DNA of 64,000 bases from assembly GCF_007990935.1 (NCBI RefSeq), contig NZ_BJXJ01000017.1, positions 1 through 64,000 on the forward strand, in the 5' to 3' direction. The translations under genes and the position numbers were made by a program. Each line of letters begins with the position of its first letter. Within the stretch, counting starts at the first letter, position 1. Origin of the DNA: Vibrio sagamiensis NBRC 104589. Lineage in GTDB: Bacteria > Pseudomonadota > Gammaproteobacteria > Enterobacterales > Vibrionaceae. This document shows, piece after piece, positions 9,738 through 19,806 of this stretch. The notes beneath the pieces were generated by a model that saw only the letters and a list, made by a program, of their open reading frames with translations, was not told the origin of the DNA and searched no databases.

Positions 9738-11618
9738 TTACTTTTCGTATTCTGGCTTTGAGGTAAGAAGATACTCCGCCTCACTAGCCACTAAAGCACC
9801 ATGCTTTAAAAAGTTTTTACCTAAAATCATACTGTAATGGAAGCGGCTGCGATCTTGTAAGTTAACCTGAATTTTTTTCTCTAGTTCTCCCAACTTCACA
9901 TGCATTTCTACGACAGGTCGAACACTGGCTTTCTCACCCTTTTTAGCAGTAATGCGCATAATATCGACAACTGGTTTAGTAAACTCCTTTTTCACTCCAT
10001 GATCATTCTCATAAGTGAAACTGACCATCTCTTGGCCTTGTTGTGTAAAGCGCTTGATATTCTGTGCACTAATTGAACTCACATCTGCTCCGGTATCCAG
10101 TTTTACTGGAAAAGAAAGCCCTTCAACTTCTGCGACTTCAATATGACCAGCTCTAAACAAAGGCTTTGCATCCAACAAATGGTCAGTACGAGTATTTAAT
10201 AAAACACCGCCTTTACTGATCTCATGGCCAAAAGTAAAATAAGGTTTACCTTTGTCCTCTTTTTTCAACACATCAATAGCAAAGTTGAGTATTTTCTTTT
10301 TACTTCCTAGTGTTATCTCACCTTCAACCACAGGGCGAATTGCCTTGCCGATTTTGAGCTTTTTCAGCACTGGCTTAGTGATCTTTTCTTCTTCCCCACT
10401 TTCTGTTGGCAAATAAAAAGTCACTTGTTCTTGTTTGTTGTTTTTTGTCAACTCAAAGCCATCAACTCGCAATAGAGGAGTCTTAACTGTAAAAGTTGGA
10501 TAAGCAGGCAATCGATGACCGTCAAGACTGATATTCTCTTGTGGAGAGATGATTAGTGGCTTGGCCCTCAAAACATCTTTGAACGACTTTTTAACACCAC
10601 CAAGTAAGTTTTCTCTCTCAGTGTCGACCATAAAGTACTGATTCAAAACATCTTTACCTAATCTAACTTGTGAGGAGTAGCCACTACGGTCACGCAAGTA
10701 GACTAGCCACTGTTGTGTGTGAGTCTGATTGATTTGTACTGGTAAATAGACCGACGGACGCTCCCCCTTACTGGTTTTCAGCATTCGCACGAGTGGTAAT
10801 TCCATTTTGTGCCGCTTACCATTTTCACCTTCAAGCATAAAAGAAATCCGCCTGTTCTTTTTATCCACTTTAATATCTAAAGCATGCACGCTAGTGTAGC
10901 GGTTAGTGTCGGAAATACTGACTCGATAAGTAACCCCGTTAATATTGACCGTTTCTTTTTTACCAATCATTTGTGCATCAGGCTGAACTTGTAAATAGTC
11001 ATAGCCTGCAAAAACCCAAGCATGATTATCCAAATAACTTTTACCGATTAGGATTGGAGTGGAAAATTGGGTACGTTCTGTCAAGTTAACCACCATATCA
11101 ACGGTATGATCAGCGATAGTCATTGGCATAGTAATGGTTGGACGTAAAATCGGTTGTGTTTCTGTACGATTGCGAATAGCACTGATTCGTTCCAAGTCAT
11201 CGGTAATTTTAATCGGCTTACCTGTATACGGATGACGAATTATGAAACTAACTTTGAGCTGATAGGGCTTAAGATTTTCATGATCTCGAGCCTCTTTTGT
11301 TCCACCGACTTCATCAACAATACTGCGCATTAGAGCGTTATCTTTAAGATCTTTAAAATCAGGGTGAGTACTGTAAACATGAATCTGCTCAGCATGCATC
11401 GATGAACTGTCTGCACCAGTATCAATCTTACCGCTAAATGGGACTTGCTCAAGTTCAGCAACATCAGAGTAGTAGACTTTCTCCATGCGGCCTAAAACCA
11501 TTTTATCATCAAGTTGATAAATCGGATCTTGCGTTGTCGCGTAAAGCGTTTGCGACCAAGCATATGGCTGTGCAAGTAAGGCACCGGATAGTGCCAATAT
11601 TAAAGACATTTTCTTCAT
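9738..11618 (-). CDS. Exported protein with tandem retropepsin-like (RimB/putative zinc protease family) repeats
   Basis: I place the start at ATG 11618. It gives 626 residues with a signal peptide (about 1-22, LILALSGALLAQPYAWS). The rest looks like four repeats of roughly 130-150 residues, each ending in a hydrophobic G-K-x-x-L type segment. Repeats 1 and 4 carry the aspartic-protease signature DTGAD (about 66-70 and 508-512), followed by SSxSA/SSSMHA. Repeat 2 has the degraded version DTNRYTSVHA, and repeat 3 has no clear signature. Single-repeat relatives are annotated as putative ATP-dependent zinc proteases (COG4067/PF05618), but the DTGAD motif suggests a retropepsin fold. No RimK-like partner is nearby. 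The substrate is unknown; secretion to the periplasm is inferred. Confidence 0.8.
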   Translation of the reverse strand: MKKMSLILALSGALLAQPYAWSQTLYATTQDPIYQLDDKMVLGRMEKVYYSDVAELEQVPFSGKIDTGADSSSMHAEQIHVYSTHPDFKDLKDNALMRSIVDEVGGTKEARDHENLKPYQLKVSFIIRHPYTGKPIKITDDLERISAIRNRTETQPILRPTITMPMTIADHTVDMVVNLTERTQFSTPILIGKSYLDNHAWVFAGYDYLQVQPDAQMIGKKETVNINGVTYRVSISDTNRYTSVHALDIKVDKKNRRISFMLEGENGKRHKMELPLVRMLKTSKGERPSVYLPVQINQTHTQQWLVYLRDRSGYSSQVRLGKDVLNQYFMVDTERENLLGGVKKSFKDVLRAKPLIISPQENISLDGHRLPAYPTFTVKTPLLRVDGFELTKNNKQEQVTFYLPTESGEEEKITKPVLKKLKIGKAIRPVVEGEITLGSKKKILNFAIDVLKKEDKGKPYFTFGHEISKGGVLLNTRTDHLLDAKPLFRAGHIEVAEVEGLSFPVKLDTGADVSSISAQNIKRFTQQGQEMVSFTYENDHGVKKEFTKPVVDIMRITAKKGEKASVRPVVEMHVKLGELEKKIQVNLQDRSRFHYSMILGKNFLKHGALVASEAEYLLTSKPEYEK

Positions 11619-11929
11619 CTGGTTTCCCATATAGGCTATGAACAATTTGCAAAGTTCAAAATAACTAAGTTCTGAATTTGATTACAGCTTTGACATTTTT
11701 CTGCCTGCTGTCCATCGACAACGGGTAAATTTTTATTTAGGTTTTCTTCATCATAACTCTGTTTTAAGTCTCTCGTTAGAGTGATATTAATATCATTAAG
11801 TTCAAACGATAGGCACTTTTACATATGACGGTTTCTCGAGGTTTAAATATCAAACATTGTAAATGCTATTAAGTACCCCCATGTTCTGTACCATACCAAT
11901 ACCTACATAAATTGAAAGAGAATACACGG

Positions 11930-14254
11930 ATGAGCCAAGCTATCTGTCGCATGATTGCTCACGAGCTGAACGTTCGCCCCGAGCAAGTTACCGCTGCTAT
12001 GACATTGATTGATGACGGTAACACAGTCCCATTTATTGCTCGTTATCGTAAAGAGGTTACTGGAGGCTTGGACGATACTCAGCTCCGTAGCTTAGACAGC
12101 CGACTCTCTTATCTACGTGAAATGGATGAGCGTCGCCAAGCAATTCTTAAGTCGATTCAGGAACAAGGCAAACTCACACCTGAATTGGAACAAGCCATCA
12201 CACAAGCAGACAGTAAAACGCGCTTAGAAGATTTATATCTGCCTTATAAACCTAAACGTCGCACCAAAGGTCAAATAGCGATCGAGGCCGGGCTCGAACC
12301 ACTGGCCAACCAGCTTTGGAAACACCCTCAAACTGACCCAGAAAACGAAGCAAATCAATATATTGATTCTGAAAAAGGGATAGCTGATACTAAGGCGGCT
12401 CTTGATGGTGCACGAGCGATCATCATGGAGCGCATTGCCGAAGATGCTGACTTGCTTGAAAAGATCCGCGTTTATCTCAATCGAAACGCTGAAATGTGTG
12501 CCCGAGTCGTGGAAGGCAAAGAACAGCAAGGGGAGAAGTTTAAAGATTACTTCAATCATAACGAACCTTTGAGTAAGGTTCCTTCTCACCGCGCACTCGC
12601 CATGCTACGTGGCCGTAACGAAGGCTTCCTGACTTTGGCCATGGATGCCGATCCTGCTCAAGAAGAAGGCGTTCGTCAGTCTTATTGTGAAACCCTTATC
12701 GCCGATCATTACGGCGTGACCCTGAGTAGCGCTCCTGCTGATACATGGCGCAAACAGGTCATTAGCTGGGCATGGCGCATTAAAGTATCAATGCACATGG
12801 AAACCGAACTCATGGGCGCGATGAAAGAACGCGCAGAAGTCGAAGCCATAGAAGTGTTTGCTACCAATCTCAAAGATCTATTAATGGCTGCGCCTGCAGG
12901 ACCACGTGCCACCTTAGGCCTCGATCCGGGCTTGAGAACGGGTTCAAAAATTGCGATTGTCGATGCAACAGGTAAAGTCCTGACGACCGAGACCATCTAC
13001 CCTCACCCACCACAGAAGCAATACGACAAGTCGATGCAAATCGTTGACCAGTTGGTGCGCAAATATAATGTTGATTTAATCGCGATCGGTAATGGAACCG
13101 CCTCACGCGAAACCGACAGCTTTGTTGCAGACGTCATCAAGCGTGGTGGCTTGAAAGTACAAAAGATCATCGTAAGTGAAGCAGGCGCGTCGGTTTACTC
13201 GGCTTCTGAGCTAGCAGCAAAAGAATTTCCGAATATGGATGTTTCCCTGCGTGGTGCGGTTTCGATTGCTCGCCGCTTACAAGATCCTCTGGCAGAATTA
13301 GTAAAAATTGACCCGAAATCGATCGGAGTGGGTCAATACCAACACGATGTCAGTCAGTCCATGCTCGCAAAACGTCTTGATGCGATCGTTGAAGATTGTG
13401 TAAACGCAGTCGGCGTCGATGTGAACACGGCTTCTGCGGCTCTACTCACTCGTGTTGCGGGACTGTCGACCACCATCGCCCAAAATATCGTTACTTTCCG
13501 CGATGAAAATGGCCGTTTTGATGCCCGTACTGCTCTGAAAAAAGTCCCTCGCTTAGGGCCAAAAGCCTTCGAACAATGTGCAGGTTTCCTGCGTATTATG
13601 GACGGCAAAAATCCATTGGATGCCTCTGCGGTTCACCCAGAAGCCTACCCTGTGGTGAAAGCCATTGCAGAGAAAAACAGTAAAGACATTAAAGCATTAA
13701 TTGGCGACTCAAGTTTTCTAAAGAATCTGCATGCCGTTGATTACACCAATGAGCATTTTGGTGTACCAACCGTCAGCGATATCATTAAAGAATTGGACAA
13801 ACCAGGTCGTGATCCACGTCCAGAATTCAAAACCGCAACCTTTGCTGAGGGCGTCAATTCGGTCGCAGACTTGGAACCAGGAATGGTTTTAGAAGGGGTT
13901 GTCTCCAACGTTGCGAATTTTGGTGCATTCGTTGACATTGGTGTTCACCAAGATGGTTTGGTGCATATTTCAGCCCTGACCGATCGCTTTGTTTCCGATC
14001 CACGTGAGGTGGTAAAAGCTGGTGACATTGTCAAAGTCAAAGTAATGGAAGTCGATGTACAGCGTAAACGTATTGCTTTATCCATGCGCTTAAGCGATGA
14101 GCCCGGCCAAGATAACCGTAGCCAACGTTCATCCACACCACGTAACTCTGCACCTCAACAACCGCGTCAACACCAACCTCGTCGCGATGACTCATCATCC
14201 AACAGTGCGATGGGCGGTGCATTTGCAGCAGCTTTTGCTAAAGCAAAGAAGTAA
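11930..14254 (+). CDS. tex: Tex-family S1 RNA-binding transcription accessory protein
   Basis: Conserved nucleic-acid-binding protein related to eukaryotic Spt6, implicated in transcription and tolerance of stress. I use ATG 11930 ([13 protein letters not shown]). A GAGAATACACGG stretch lies upstream, and the frame opens only six codons earlier. Domains in order are a helical N-terminal region, a YqgF-like RNase H fold ([15 protein letters not shown] at about 326-340), helix-hairpin-helix motifs (about 490-570, with [15 protein letters not shown]), and an S1 domain (about 648-718, with [16 protein letters not shown]). The last 60 residues are a low-complexity Gln/Arg/Ser tail. Transcribed alone; a bidirectional terminator follows. 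Confidence 0.95.
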   Translation: MSQAICRMIAHELNVRPEQVTAAMTLIDDGNTVPFIARYRKEVTGGLDDTQLRSLDSRLSYLREMDERRQAILKSIQEQGKLTPELEQAITQADSKTRLEDLYLPYKPKRRTKGQIAIEAGLEPLANQLWKHPQTDPENEANQYIDSEKGIADTKAALDGARAIIMERIAEDADLLEKIRVYLNRNAEMCARVVEGKEQQGEKFKDYFNHNEPLSKVPSHRALAMLRGRNEGFLTLAMDADPAQEEGVRQSYCETLIADHYGVTLSSAPADTWRKQVISWAWRIKVSMHMETELMGAMKERAEVEAIEVFATNLKDLLMAAPAGPRATLGLDPGLRTGSKIAIVDATGKVLTTETIYPHPPQKQYDKSMQIVDQLVRKYNVDLIAIGNGTASRETDSFVADVIKRGGLKVQKIIVSEAGASVYSASELAAKEFPNMDVSLRGAVSIARRLQDPLAELVKIDPKSIGVGQYQHDVSQSMLAKRLDAIVEDCVNAVGVDVNTASAALLTRVAGLSTTIAQNIVTFRDENGRFDARTALKKVPRLGPKAFEQCAGFLRIMDGKNPLDASAVHPEAYPVVKAIAEKNSKDIKALIGDSSFLKNLHAVDYTNEHFGVPTVSDIIKELDKPGRDPRPEFKTATFAEGVNSVADLEPGMVLEGVVSNVANFGAFVDIGVHQDGLVHISALTDRFVSDPREVVKAGDIVKVKVMEVDVQRKRIALSMRLSDEPGQDNRSQRSSTPRNSAPQQPRQHQPRRDDSSSNSAMGGAFAAAFAKAKK

Positions 14255-14308
14255 AAACTAAAGACGCATCATATAGACTGCCCGTAAGAAAAAGGGTAAT
14301 CAGTAGAT

Positions 14309-14345
14309 AAAAACACTCCAACCCGCTAACGGATTGGAGTGTTTT
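14309..14345. terminator. Bidirectional terminator between tex and the 154-residue gene
   Basis: ACACTCCAA and TTGGAGTGT form the stem, with A-run on the left and T-run on the right, so it can stop transcripts of both convergent genes. Confidence 0.85.
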
Positions 14346-14367
14346 GTTTGCGTAGGATCGTAAACCG

Positions 14368-14832
14368 TCATAACACCGCAATCACTTCTGACGGCGTATG
14401 AGGCGCAACCGAATGACCATAATGAAATTTGATCACTTTTCTGCGTTTTTCCATTAATCCTTGTTTGACCGCAGCCTCTAAAATACGCTTAGGTAAACGA
14501 AAGCGTATCGTGTACCCCTTGCCTTGCTCTTCACTGTACGATGTAAGCGCAAGCAAACCAAAAAGACGCGCTAAAGGGTCTTCAGGTTCTTGATGATCAG
14601 AGGCTTCAACATCTTGTTCCATTTCATAGTCGGGATGCTGTGACGGATCCCAACGAGATTGACGCCGCCGCTTCTCATCGCTATTCACTTTGCGCTCTGC
14701 GTTGATTTGCGACAAAGCCATCGTTGGAGTAACAGGTTCTCGGGCTTTATTATCACGAGCCGCTTGTTCACTCTGTACATTTATCGATGGGGCGATCAGT
14801 GGCACACTGACATTGGTCGGTGATATAACCAT
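14368..14832 (-). CDS. Uncharacterised 154-residue protein
   Basis: I do not recognise a family with confidence. The start at ATG 14832 is chosen because GGGAGGG lies 6 bases upstream; the frame extends to a TTG five codons earlier, but that would bury the ribosome site. The first 70 residues are polar and probably disordered (NKAREPVTPT, then KRRRQSRWDPSQHPDYEMEQD). The C-terminal half looks folded (LARLFGLLALTSYSE, then YTIRFRLPKRILEAAVKQG). No signal peptide or membrane segment is visible. It is convergent with tex and upstream of bioH on the same strand. A possible role in protein interaction is only a guess. Confidence 0.7.
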   Translation of the reverse strand: MVISPTNVSVPLIAPSINVQSEQAARDNKAREPVTPTMALSQINAERKVNSDEKRRRQSRWDPSQHPDYEMEQDVEASDHQEPEDPLARLFGLLALTSYSEEQGKGYTIRFRLPKRILEAAVKQGLMEKRRKVIKFHYGHSVAPHTPSEVIAVL

Positions 14833-14959
14833 TGCAAACCCTCCCAATCATCACCCAACTCACCCTTTCCAGTTTGTTAAAAGAGCAGTCAGAAGTTATA
14901 TCGGCCAATTTTTAATCAGCTTTAGTTTTTAATCATTTCAGCTCTAACCATTGAAAGGA

Positions 14960-15724
14960 CTACCCTGCAAACTGACGTATTTGCTCACAAAACTCATCCT
15001 GTTCAGTCATAAATGGAGCATGAGAAGATCGGCTGAAAATAAATTGCTGTGTATGAGGCAATTGTGTGTTCAGAGCACTTGCTACCTTAATCGGCACTAG
15101 TCCATCTAATCGACCATAAAGACGTAACACAGGCATAGAAAGCTTGCTCAATACTTCACGTAGATCGACATCGGCTAGAATATTCAAGCCAACCAATAAC
15201 GAGCCTGGATTAGGTTGTGGTCGCGACAAAATAGCCTGTTTCAGTTTTTTCACATCCTGACGTGCAGACGGGCTTCCCATTGCTTGTAACGCCATAAAGC
15301 GTTCAATCGTGAGGGAGAAGTCTTCGAGTAATTGTTCCGTGAAAGCACTCAATACCTGAGGTTGAATGCCTCGCCAAGAAGAATCTGCAGAGAATTTAGG
15401 CGAACTCGCTACGGTGATCAATTTACTCACGCGCTCTGGAGCTTGCTCGGCAATGTAAGTGGCAATCAATCCTCCTAATGACCAGCCCAACCAAGTGGCT
15501 TGCTCTGGCGCTTGGACTAAGAGCATTTCTGCTATCTGGGCAAGATCAGCCGCATGGTACTGCGCACTGTGACCATAACCAGGTAGATCAACAATATGCA
15601 CAGTGAAGTCCTGCTTCAGTGATTCAACAGCTTGCTGCCATACTGCACCATTCATGCCCCACCCATGTAACAAAACCAAATCAGGCCCTTGACCCAGTGT
15701 TTGCCAGTATAAATTCGTGCTCAC
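14960..15724 (-). CDS. bioH: Pimeloyl-ACP methyl ester carboxylesterase BioH
   Basis: Hydrolyses the methyl ester of pimeloyl-ACP, ending the fatty-acid-like stage of biotin synthesis. The 254-residue alpha/beta hydrolase has the oxyanion-hole segment LLHGWGMNG (18-26), the nucleophile elbow GWSLGG with Ser82, the acid in RLYGRLDGLVP (Asp about 207) and the catalytic histidine in SSHAPF (about 235). These are the same positions as in E. coli BioH. It is divergent from the comF-family gene and nfuA, the same grouping as E. coli bioH-gntX-nfuA. Confidence 0.94.
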   Translation of the reverse strand: MSTNLYWQTLGQGPDLVLLHGWGMNGAVWQQAVESLKQDFTVHIVDLPGYGHSAQYHAADLAQIAEMLLVQAPEQATWLGWSLGGLIATYIAEQAPERVSKLITVASSPKFSADSSWRGIQPQVLSAFTEQLLEDFSLTIERFMALQAMGSPSARQDVKKLKQAILSRPQPNPGSLLVGLNILADVDLREVLSKLSMPVLRLYGRLDGLVPIKVASALNTQLPHTQQFIFSRSSHAPFMTEQDEFCEQIRQFAG

Positions 15725-15852
15725 GCTCGCATAACCTCCGACTTATATGCTTCAAAACCCTGTTTAGCACACGCTAACCTAGGGTTTATTGACGACTTTT
15801 AGTGCGGCTTATTTATCTCAAATGAAGCACACAAAATAAACGCTTTTAAGGA

Positions 15853-16587
15853 ATGAACGACATGGTATTTCATCAGTGGCAAAACATCATGTCTCGCATG
15901 CTAAGCAGCCAATGTGGATTGTGCCACTTTCCTCTGCATGCTTCACAGCCATCGAATCCACTTAACTGGTGCCAACACTGCATCAAATATCTCACCGTTG
16001 TAAAACGATGCTCACGCTGTGGCTTGGCACTCAAACTTTATGACGCAGAATATAGCGAACAATGTGGTCAATGCCTAACTGAGCCTCCTCCTTGGCAACG
16101 CTTATACACATTAGGAGATTACGACTTTCCGTTATCTGGACAAATTCAACGCTTCAAAGACCATGGTGAGATGTGGCAAGTGAATGCGCTCACACGGTTG
16201 CTGGCTGAACGTATTGAGCAACCAGCGCCAGTAATCACTTATGTGCCACTTCATTGGCAGCGCTACTTAACTCGAGGGTTCAATCAAAGCCATATACTCG
16301 CGCAACACTTGGCAAAACATTTGCAAGCTAAGTTAGATACAAAGCTATTTCGCCGTATAAAAAACTCACCGCCTCAACGAGGGAGCAATAAGAAAAATCG
16401 GCAAAAAAATTTGCATGATGCATTCATTTTACAAAAAAAAGTATCAGTTTCACATGTTGCAATTGTCGATGATGTTGTAACGACTGGGAATACCGTACGA
16501 CAATTATCCAATTTATTACTTGAAGTTGGCGTTAAAAGCATCGATATTTATTGCATCTGTAGAACTCCTGTCTCTCACTCACTCTAA
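15853..16587 (+). CDS. ComF/GntX-family phosphoribosyltransferase-like protein
   Basis: The 244-residue protein has a cysteine-rich N-terminal zinc-ribbon region (CGLCHFPLH near 20-28, then CQHC, CSRCG and CGQC pairs). A C-terminal type I phosphoribosyltransferase fold follows, with the PRPP loop [13 protein letters not shown] at about 205-217. This layout is that of ComF, needed for DNA uptake in competent bacteria, and of its E. coli relative GntX (YhgH). AAGGA precedes the ATG. In Vibrio a competence role is plausible but inferred. It is divergent from bioH and just upstream of nfuA, which it may precede in a transcript. Confidence 0.9.
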   Translation: MNDMVFHQWQNIMSRMLSSQCGLCHFPLHASQPSNPLNWCQHCIKYLTVVKRCSRCGLALKLYDAEYSEQCGQCLTEPPPWQRLYTLGDYDFPLSGQIQRFKDHGEMWQVNALTRLLAERIEQPAPVITYVPLHWQRYLTRGFNQSHILAQHLAKHLQAKLDTKLFRRIKNSPPQRGSNKKNRQKNLHDAFILQKKVSVSHVAIVDDVVTTGNTVRQLSNLLLEVGVKSIDIYCICRTPVSHSL

Positions 16588-16681
16588 TCGACCTAATGAG
16601 ATCTCAGCAAAAAGACTAGACCACAGAGAGAACAGGAGTAAAATAGCCGTAATAACCTACAAATTTACTCAGGTACTTGTC

Positions 16682-17266
16682 GTGTCAAATATTACTATTA
16701 CAGAAACTGCCCAAAAGCATTTCGCTAACCTTTTAGGCCAGCAGCCTGAAGGTACAAACATTCGTGTTTTCGTCGTAAACCCAGGAACACAAAATGCAGA
16801 ATGTGGTGTGTCCTATTGCCCACCAGAAGCGGTAGAAAGTACTGATACCGAGCTTTCTTTCCAAGGCTTCTCTGCTTTTGTTGATGAGCTTAGTTTGCCG
16901 TTCTTAGATGAAGCGGAAATTGACTTCGTTACTGACAAAATGGGGTCTCAACTGACGCTTAAAGCTCCGAACGCCAAAATGCGTAAAGTGGCTGATGATG
17001 CCCCTCTTTTGGAACGTGTTGAATACGCTATTCAAACTCAAGTTAACCCACAGCTCGCTAGCCATGGCGGCCATGTCAACTTGGTTGAGATCACCGAAGA
17101 TGGCGTCGCTATTGTCGCCTTTGGTGGTGGATGTAATGGCTGTTCGATGGTTGATGTTACTCTTAAAGAAGGCATTGAAAAAGAACTACTTAATCAGTTT
17201 GTTGGCGAGCTTACTGCTGTTCGTGATGCAACCGAGCATGATCGCGGCGACCATTCTTACTACTAA
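16682..17266 (+). CDS. nfuA: Fe-S cluster carrier protein NfuA
   Basis: Carries and delivers [4Fe-4S] clusters to client enzymes, especially under oxidative or iron stress. An N-terminal degenerate A-type domain (about 1-95, with [15 protein letters not shown]) is fused to a C-terminal Nfu domain (about 105-194). The Nfu domain has the cluster-ligating pair in [11 protein letters not shown] and the conserved end DRGDHSYY. I choose the GTG at 16682 ([18 protein letters not shown], 194 residues). The longer open frame from 16520 overlaps the preceding gene and does not match the family. Confidence 0.95.
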   Translation: MSNITITETAQKHFANLLGQQPEGTNIRVFVVNPGTQNAECGVSYCPPEAVESTDTELSFQGFSAFVDELSLPFLDEAEIDFVTDKMGSQLTLKAPNAKMRKVADDAPLLERVEYAIQTQVNPQLASHGGHVNLVEITEDGVAIVAFGGGCNGCSMVDVTLKEGIEKELLNQFVGELTAVRDATEHDRGDHSYY

Positions 17267-17322
17267 TCAATGCGCTCACCAAACGGTGAAATTAGCGACT
17301 GGTCACAGTGACATTAAAAATG

Positions 17323-17350
17323 GGAGGCACTGGCCTCCTGTTTTGTTTGT
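17323..17350 (+). terminator. Terminator after nfuA
   Basis: GGAGGC (17323-17328) pairs with GCCTCC (17333-17338), followed by TGTTTTGTTTGT. It separates nfuA from nudE. Confidence 0.75.
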
Positions 17351-17420
17351 TCTCCCTGCGATCTTCGCTGCATTATTATCATGCCATCAACCTTTGTGAA
17401 CGATTTCTAGGAGCTAACAG

Positions 17421-17990
17421 ATGTCGAAAAGGACGCCACCAACGATACTTTCTTGTCAGACGGTTGCTCAATCCAAGCTGTTTCGGGTCGAGTCGCTCGA
17501 CCTGCGCTTTTCTAATGGTGAACAACGCACCTATGAACGAATGAAACCAAGTGGACGCGACGCAGTGATGGTCGTTCCGGTGACTGAACAAGGTGATTTA
17601 CTCCTAATACGCGAATACGCAGCAGGCACAGAGTGTTATGAGTTAGGCTTCCCAAAAGGCCTTATCGATTCAGGCGAGACCGCGCAGCAAGCTGCAAATC
17701 GAGAACTCAAAGAAGAAATTGGCTTTGGTGCTCGCAATTTAATACCTCTTAAACAGGTGATCATCGCCCCTTCGCATTTTTCAAGTAAGATGACGCTCTT
17801 TCTTGGCCAAGATTTATACCCAGAGCAGCAACAAGGAGATGAACCTGAGCCACTAGAGATCGTCCGCTGGCCTCTTAATCAAGCTGAAGCCCTGTTAAGC
17901 CACTTAGATTTCCGTGAAGCCAGAAGTATCACTGCTTTATTACTGGCCTTAAAACACCGACCAAGCATCACTCCCAATCAAGACAGATAA
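17421..17990 (+). CDS. nudE: ADP compounds hydrolase NudE (Nudix)
   Basis: Nudix hydrolase that splits ADP-ribose, NADH and diadenosine polyphosphates into nucleotide monophosphates. The 189-residue protein carries a complete Nudix box: GLIDSGETAQQAANRELKEE continuing into IGFG, at about residues 77-99, with the REXXEE core in RELKEE. Length and the N-terminal region (SKLFRVESLDLRFSNGEQR) fit NudE. It lies 37 bases before cysQ, so the two nucleotide-housekeeping enzymes are probably cotranscribed, as nudE and cysQ neighbours are in related genomes. Confidence 0.92.
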   Translation: MSKRTPPTILSCQTVAQSKLFRVESLDLRFSNGEQRTYERMKPSGRDAVMVVPVTEQGDLLLIREYAAGTECYELGFPKGLIDSGETAQQAANRELKEEIGFGARNLIPLKQVIIAPSHFSSKMTLFLGQDLYPEQQQGDEPEPLEIVRWPLNQAEALLSHLDFREARSITALLLALKHRPSITPNQDR

Positions 17991-18027
17991 TAATAATTGC
18001 TCGCCAAATTGTGAGAGAGGATAACGA

Positions 18028-18855
18028 ATGCCAACAAACAAAGATGTATCTCACCTTCTACCACAAGTTATTGAGATTGCCAGAAGTGCTGGTCAGCTCA
18101 TTTTAGATATTTATCAAAATAAGCAATATCAAGCTTACACCAAAAGCGACGACACTCCCGTTACGAGTGCTGATATTGCCGCTCATAAGTTGATCGTAAA
18201 ACGCTTAAGTGAACTGACACCAGACATCCCTGTTCTTTCAGAAGAAGCTGCAGATATTAGCTTAGAGCAACGTTCTCAATGGGGGCGCTATTGGTTAGTG
18301 GACCCTCTGGATGGTACCCAAGAATTCATTGCTCGAAGTGGTGATTTCGCCACGATTATCGCCTTAATAAATAACAATGCCCCAACAATGGGTGTGGTGT
18401 ATGCCCCCACCTCTGGCGTAACCTATTACGCTTACAAAGGGAAAGGAGCGTGGAAAATTCCAGATTTGGCAGAGAGTGTCAAAATTCACACCCACAAGCA
18501 TGAACACGTGGGACAAAATATTGCAATAGCCATCAGTCGTCGCCAAGATATCAATCGCATCACGACTCGTATGAGTCCAACATGGAATTATGATTTGATC
18601 CCGCTTGGTTCAGCAGCGCTCAAAGCGTGTTTAGTCGCAGAGGGTGCTGTTGATTGCTACCTGCGTATCGGACCTACTGGCGAATGGGACACAGCAGCAA
18701 CTCAATGTATTGTTGAAGAAGCAGGAGGACGTATTCTAAGCACTGAGTTACTACCTCTTTCCTACAATGAACGGGAAACACTGGAAAATCCAAACTTCAT
18801 TGTTTTAGGCGATGTAGATTTACCTTGGAATGAAATTCTTTTGGATAAGAACTAA
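18028..18855 (+). CDS. cysQ: 3'(2'),5'-bisphosphate nucleotidase CysQ
   Basis: Removes the 3'-phosphate from PAP, the by-product of sulfate assimilation, in a Mg-dependent and lithium-sensitive reaction. The 275 residues have the inositol-monophosphatase fold. Metal ligands are visible in LSEEAAD (about 71-77) and DPLDGTQEF (about 92-100), and the second signature is EWDTAATQCIVEEAGG (about 216-231). GAGAGGATAACG precedes the ATG. It follows nudE closely and ends at a strong terminator facing the eps operon. Confidence 0.93.
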   Translation: MPTNKDVSHLLPQVIEIARSAGQLILDIYQNKQYQAYTKSDDTPVTSADIAAHKLIVKRLSELTPDIPVLSEEAADISLEQRSQWGRYWLVDPLDGTQEFIARSGDFATIIALINNNAPTMGVVYAPTSGVTYYAYKGKGAWKIPDLAESVKIHTHKHEHVGQNIAIAISRRQDINRITTRMSPTWNYDLIPLGSAALKACLVAEGAVDCYLRIGPTGEWDTAATQCIVEEAGGRILSTELLPLSYNERETLENPNFIVLGDVDLPWNEILLDKN

Positions 18856-18976
18856 CCTAGCTTTGTCGGTTCAGCTCTTGAAATAGAAAAGAAGTAGAAA
18901 GAGTGAACTCTCCATTTCCAGAATCCAACAGTGCATTTTTTGGCTCAAACTTATGGAAAAAGAGTCAAAGCCCATA

Positions 18977-19012
18977 GAAAAGAGCCATATGAACACGGCT
19001 CTTTTTATTTTT
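18977..19012. terminator. Terminator between cysQ and epsN
   Basis: AAAAGAGCC and GGCTCTTTTT flank a 10-base loop. The T-rich right side ends plus-strand transcripts. The A-run on the left lets it serve the convergent eps operon too. Confidence 0.8.
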
Positions 19013-19043
19013 TAAATTATACTTCTCAAATCGAAAGCTTGAT

Positions 19044-19805
19044 CTAAATCTTACCTTGATGAACAAACTCGTATCGACCTTTAGGATTAGGGTCGCCGAG
19101 CCATTTCAGCTGCTCATTCATGCTTTGTGGAAACTCTGCACCAGGCTTAAACCAAGCTTTCGCCGAATAAGCTTGCTCTGGGGTTAGCTCGCCAGAGAAC
19201 TCCGCAGACACTTGGCTGCTATTTTGGCTCCCTGATGCCTTAAGAAGGCTATTTTCACAGCTGAGGTTCGCAGTTGCTTTATCCAATTGCAGTTCCCCTA
19301 CTGGACTCTGCACTCTGGCTTGAGTCAGAGTCAATGTCGCATCACCTGATTTGCACCATGGCGCAGCGTAAGTGGCTTGATTCACCTTTAGCGTTAAACG
19401 GCCACTGGCACCTAATGGTAAAGGAAGCTGTGCTTGCTGTAGCGCTTTATCGACTGGCATGGACACCTCAAGCTTCTCAGCATAAGGACCATCCAATAAA
19501 CCATAACCGACAAAGCCTTGGCCTTTGAAGTTTAAGTCGCTACCACGCCCAAATCGAACGTCAAATTCAGCCTTACCCATCAGTAAACTTGACCACTGAA
19601 AATCCCAGTTGAGTTTGCCTAAATTCTGTTGCTGCCATCGCACATTCGCAGCACGACCTTTCCACAAGGTTCCCTGTGGATTAGTGATCTCTAAACCTGG
19701 TGGTGTAGAAACCTGTGCTAGCACCCAAGATATTGGCAAGCCAGCAATCAGGCTTGCAAAAAAGAAGGTGACAAAAATGACTACATAAACAATGGTTTTC
19801 TTCAC
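19044..19805 (-). CDS. epsN: Type II secretion protein N
   Basis: Last gene of the secretion operon. GspN is a poorly understood, single-membrane-pass accessory component found in some type II systems. The 253-residue product has an N-terminal transmembrane helix (about 5-28, IVYVVIFVTFFFASLIAGLP). A periplasmic beta-rich domain follows, containing repeated W/G-x-L segments (LGKLNWDFQWSSLLMG). It begins one base after epsM ends, consistent with cotranscription. Its place after epsM and its size match the Vibrio EpsN pattern. Confidence 0.9.
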   Translation of the reverse strand: MKKTIVYVVIFVTFFFASLIAGLPISWVLAQVSTPPGLEITNPQGTLWKGRAANVRWQQQNLGKLNWDFQWSSLLMGKAEFDVRFGRGSDLNFKGQGFVGYGLLDGPYAEKLEVSMPVDKALQQAQLPLPLGASGRLTLKVNQATYAAPWCKSGDATLTLTQARVQSPVGELQLDKATANLSCENSLLKASGSQNSSQVSAEFSGELTPEQAYSAKAWFKPGAEFPQSMNEQLKWLGDPNPKGRYEFVHQGKI

Positions 19806-19806
19806 C

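Noticed and set aside
12233..12589. Minus-strand open frame of 118 codons inside tex
   Set aside because: It lies wholly within tex, is antisense to conserved Tex sequence and has no start signals.
16520..16681. N-terminal extension of nfuA by 54 codons
   Set aside because: It overlaps the ComF-family gene and encodes sequence unlike NfuA; the GTG at 16682 fits the family.
16995..17399. 134-codon frame overlapping nfuA in another phase
   Set aside because: It duplicates the conserved Nfu domain region out of frame and lacks a ribosome site.
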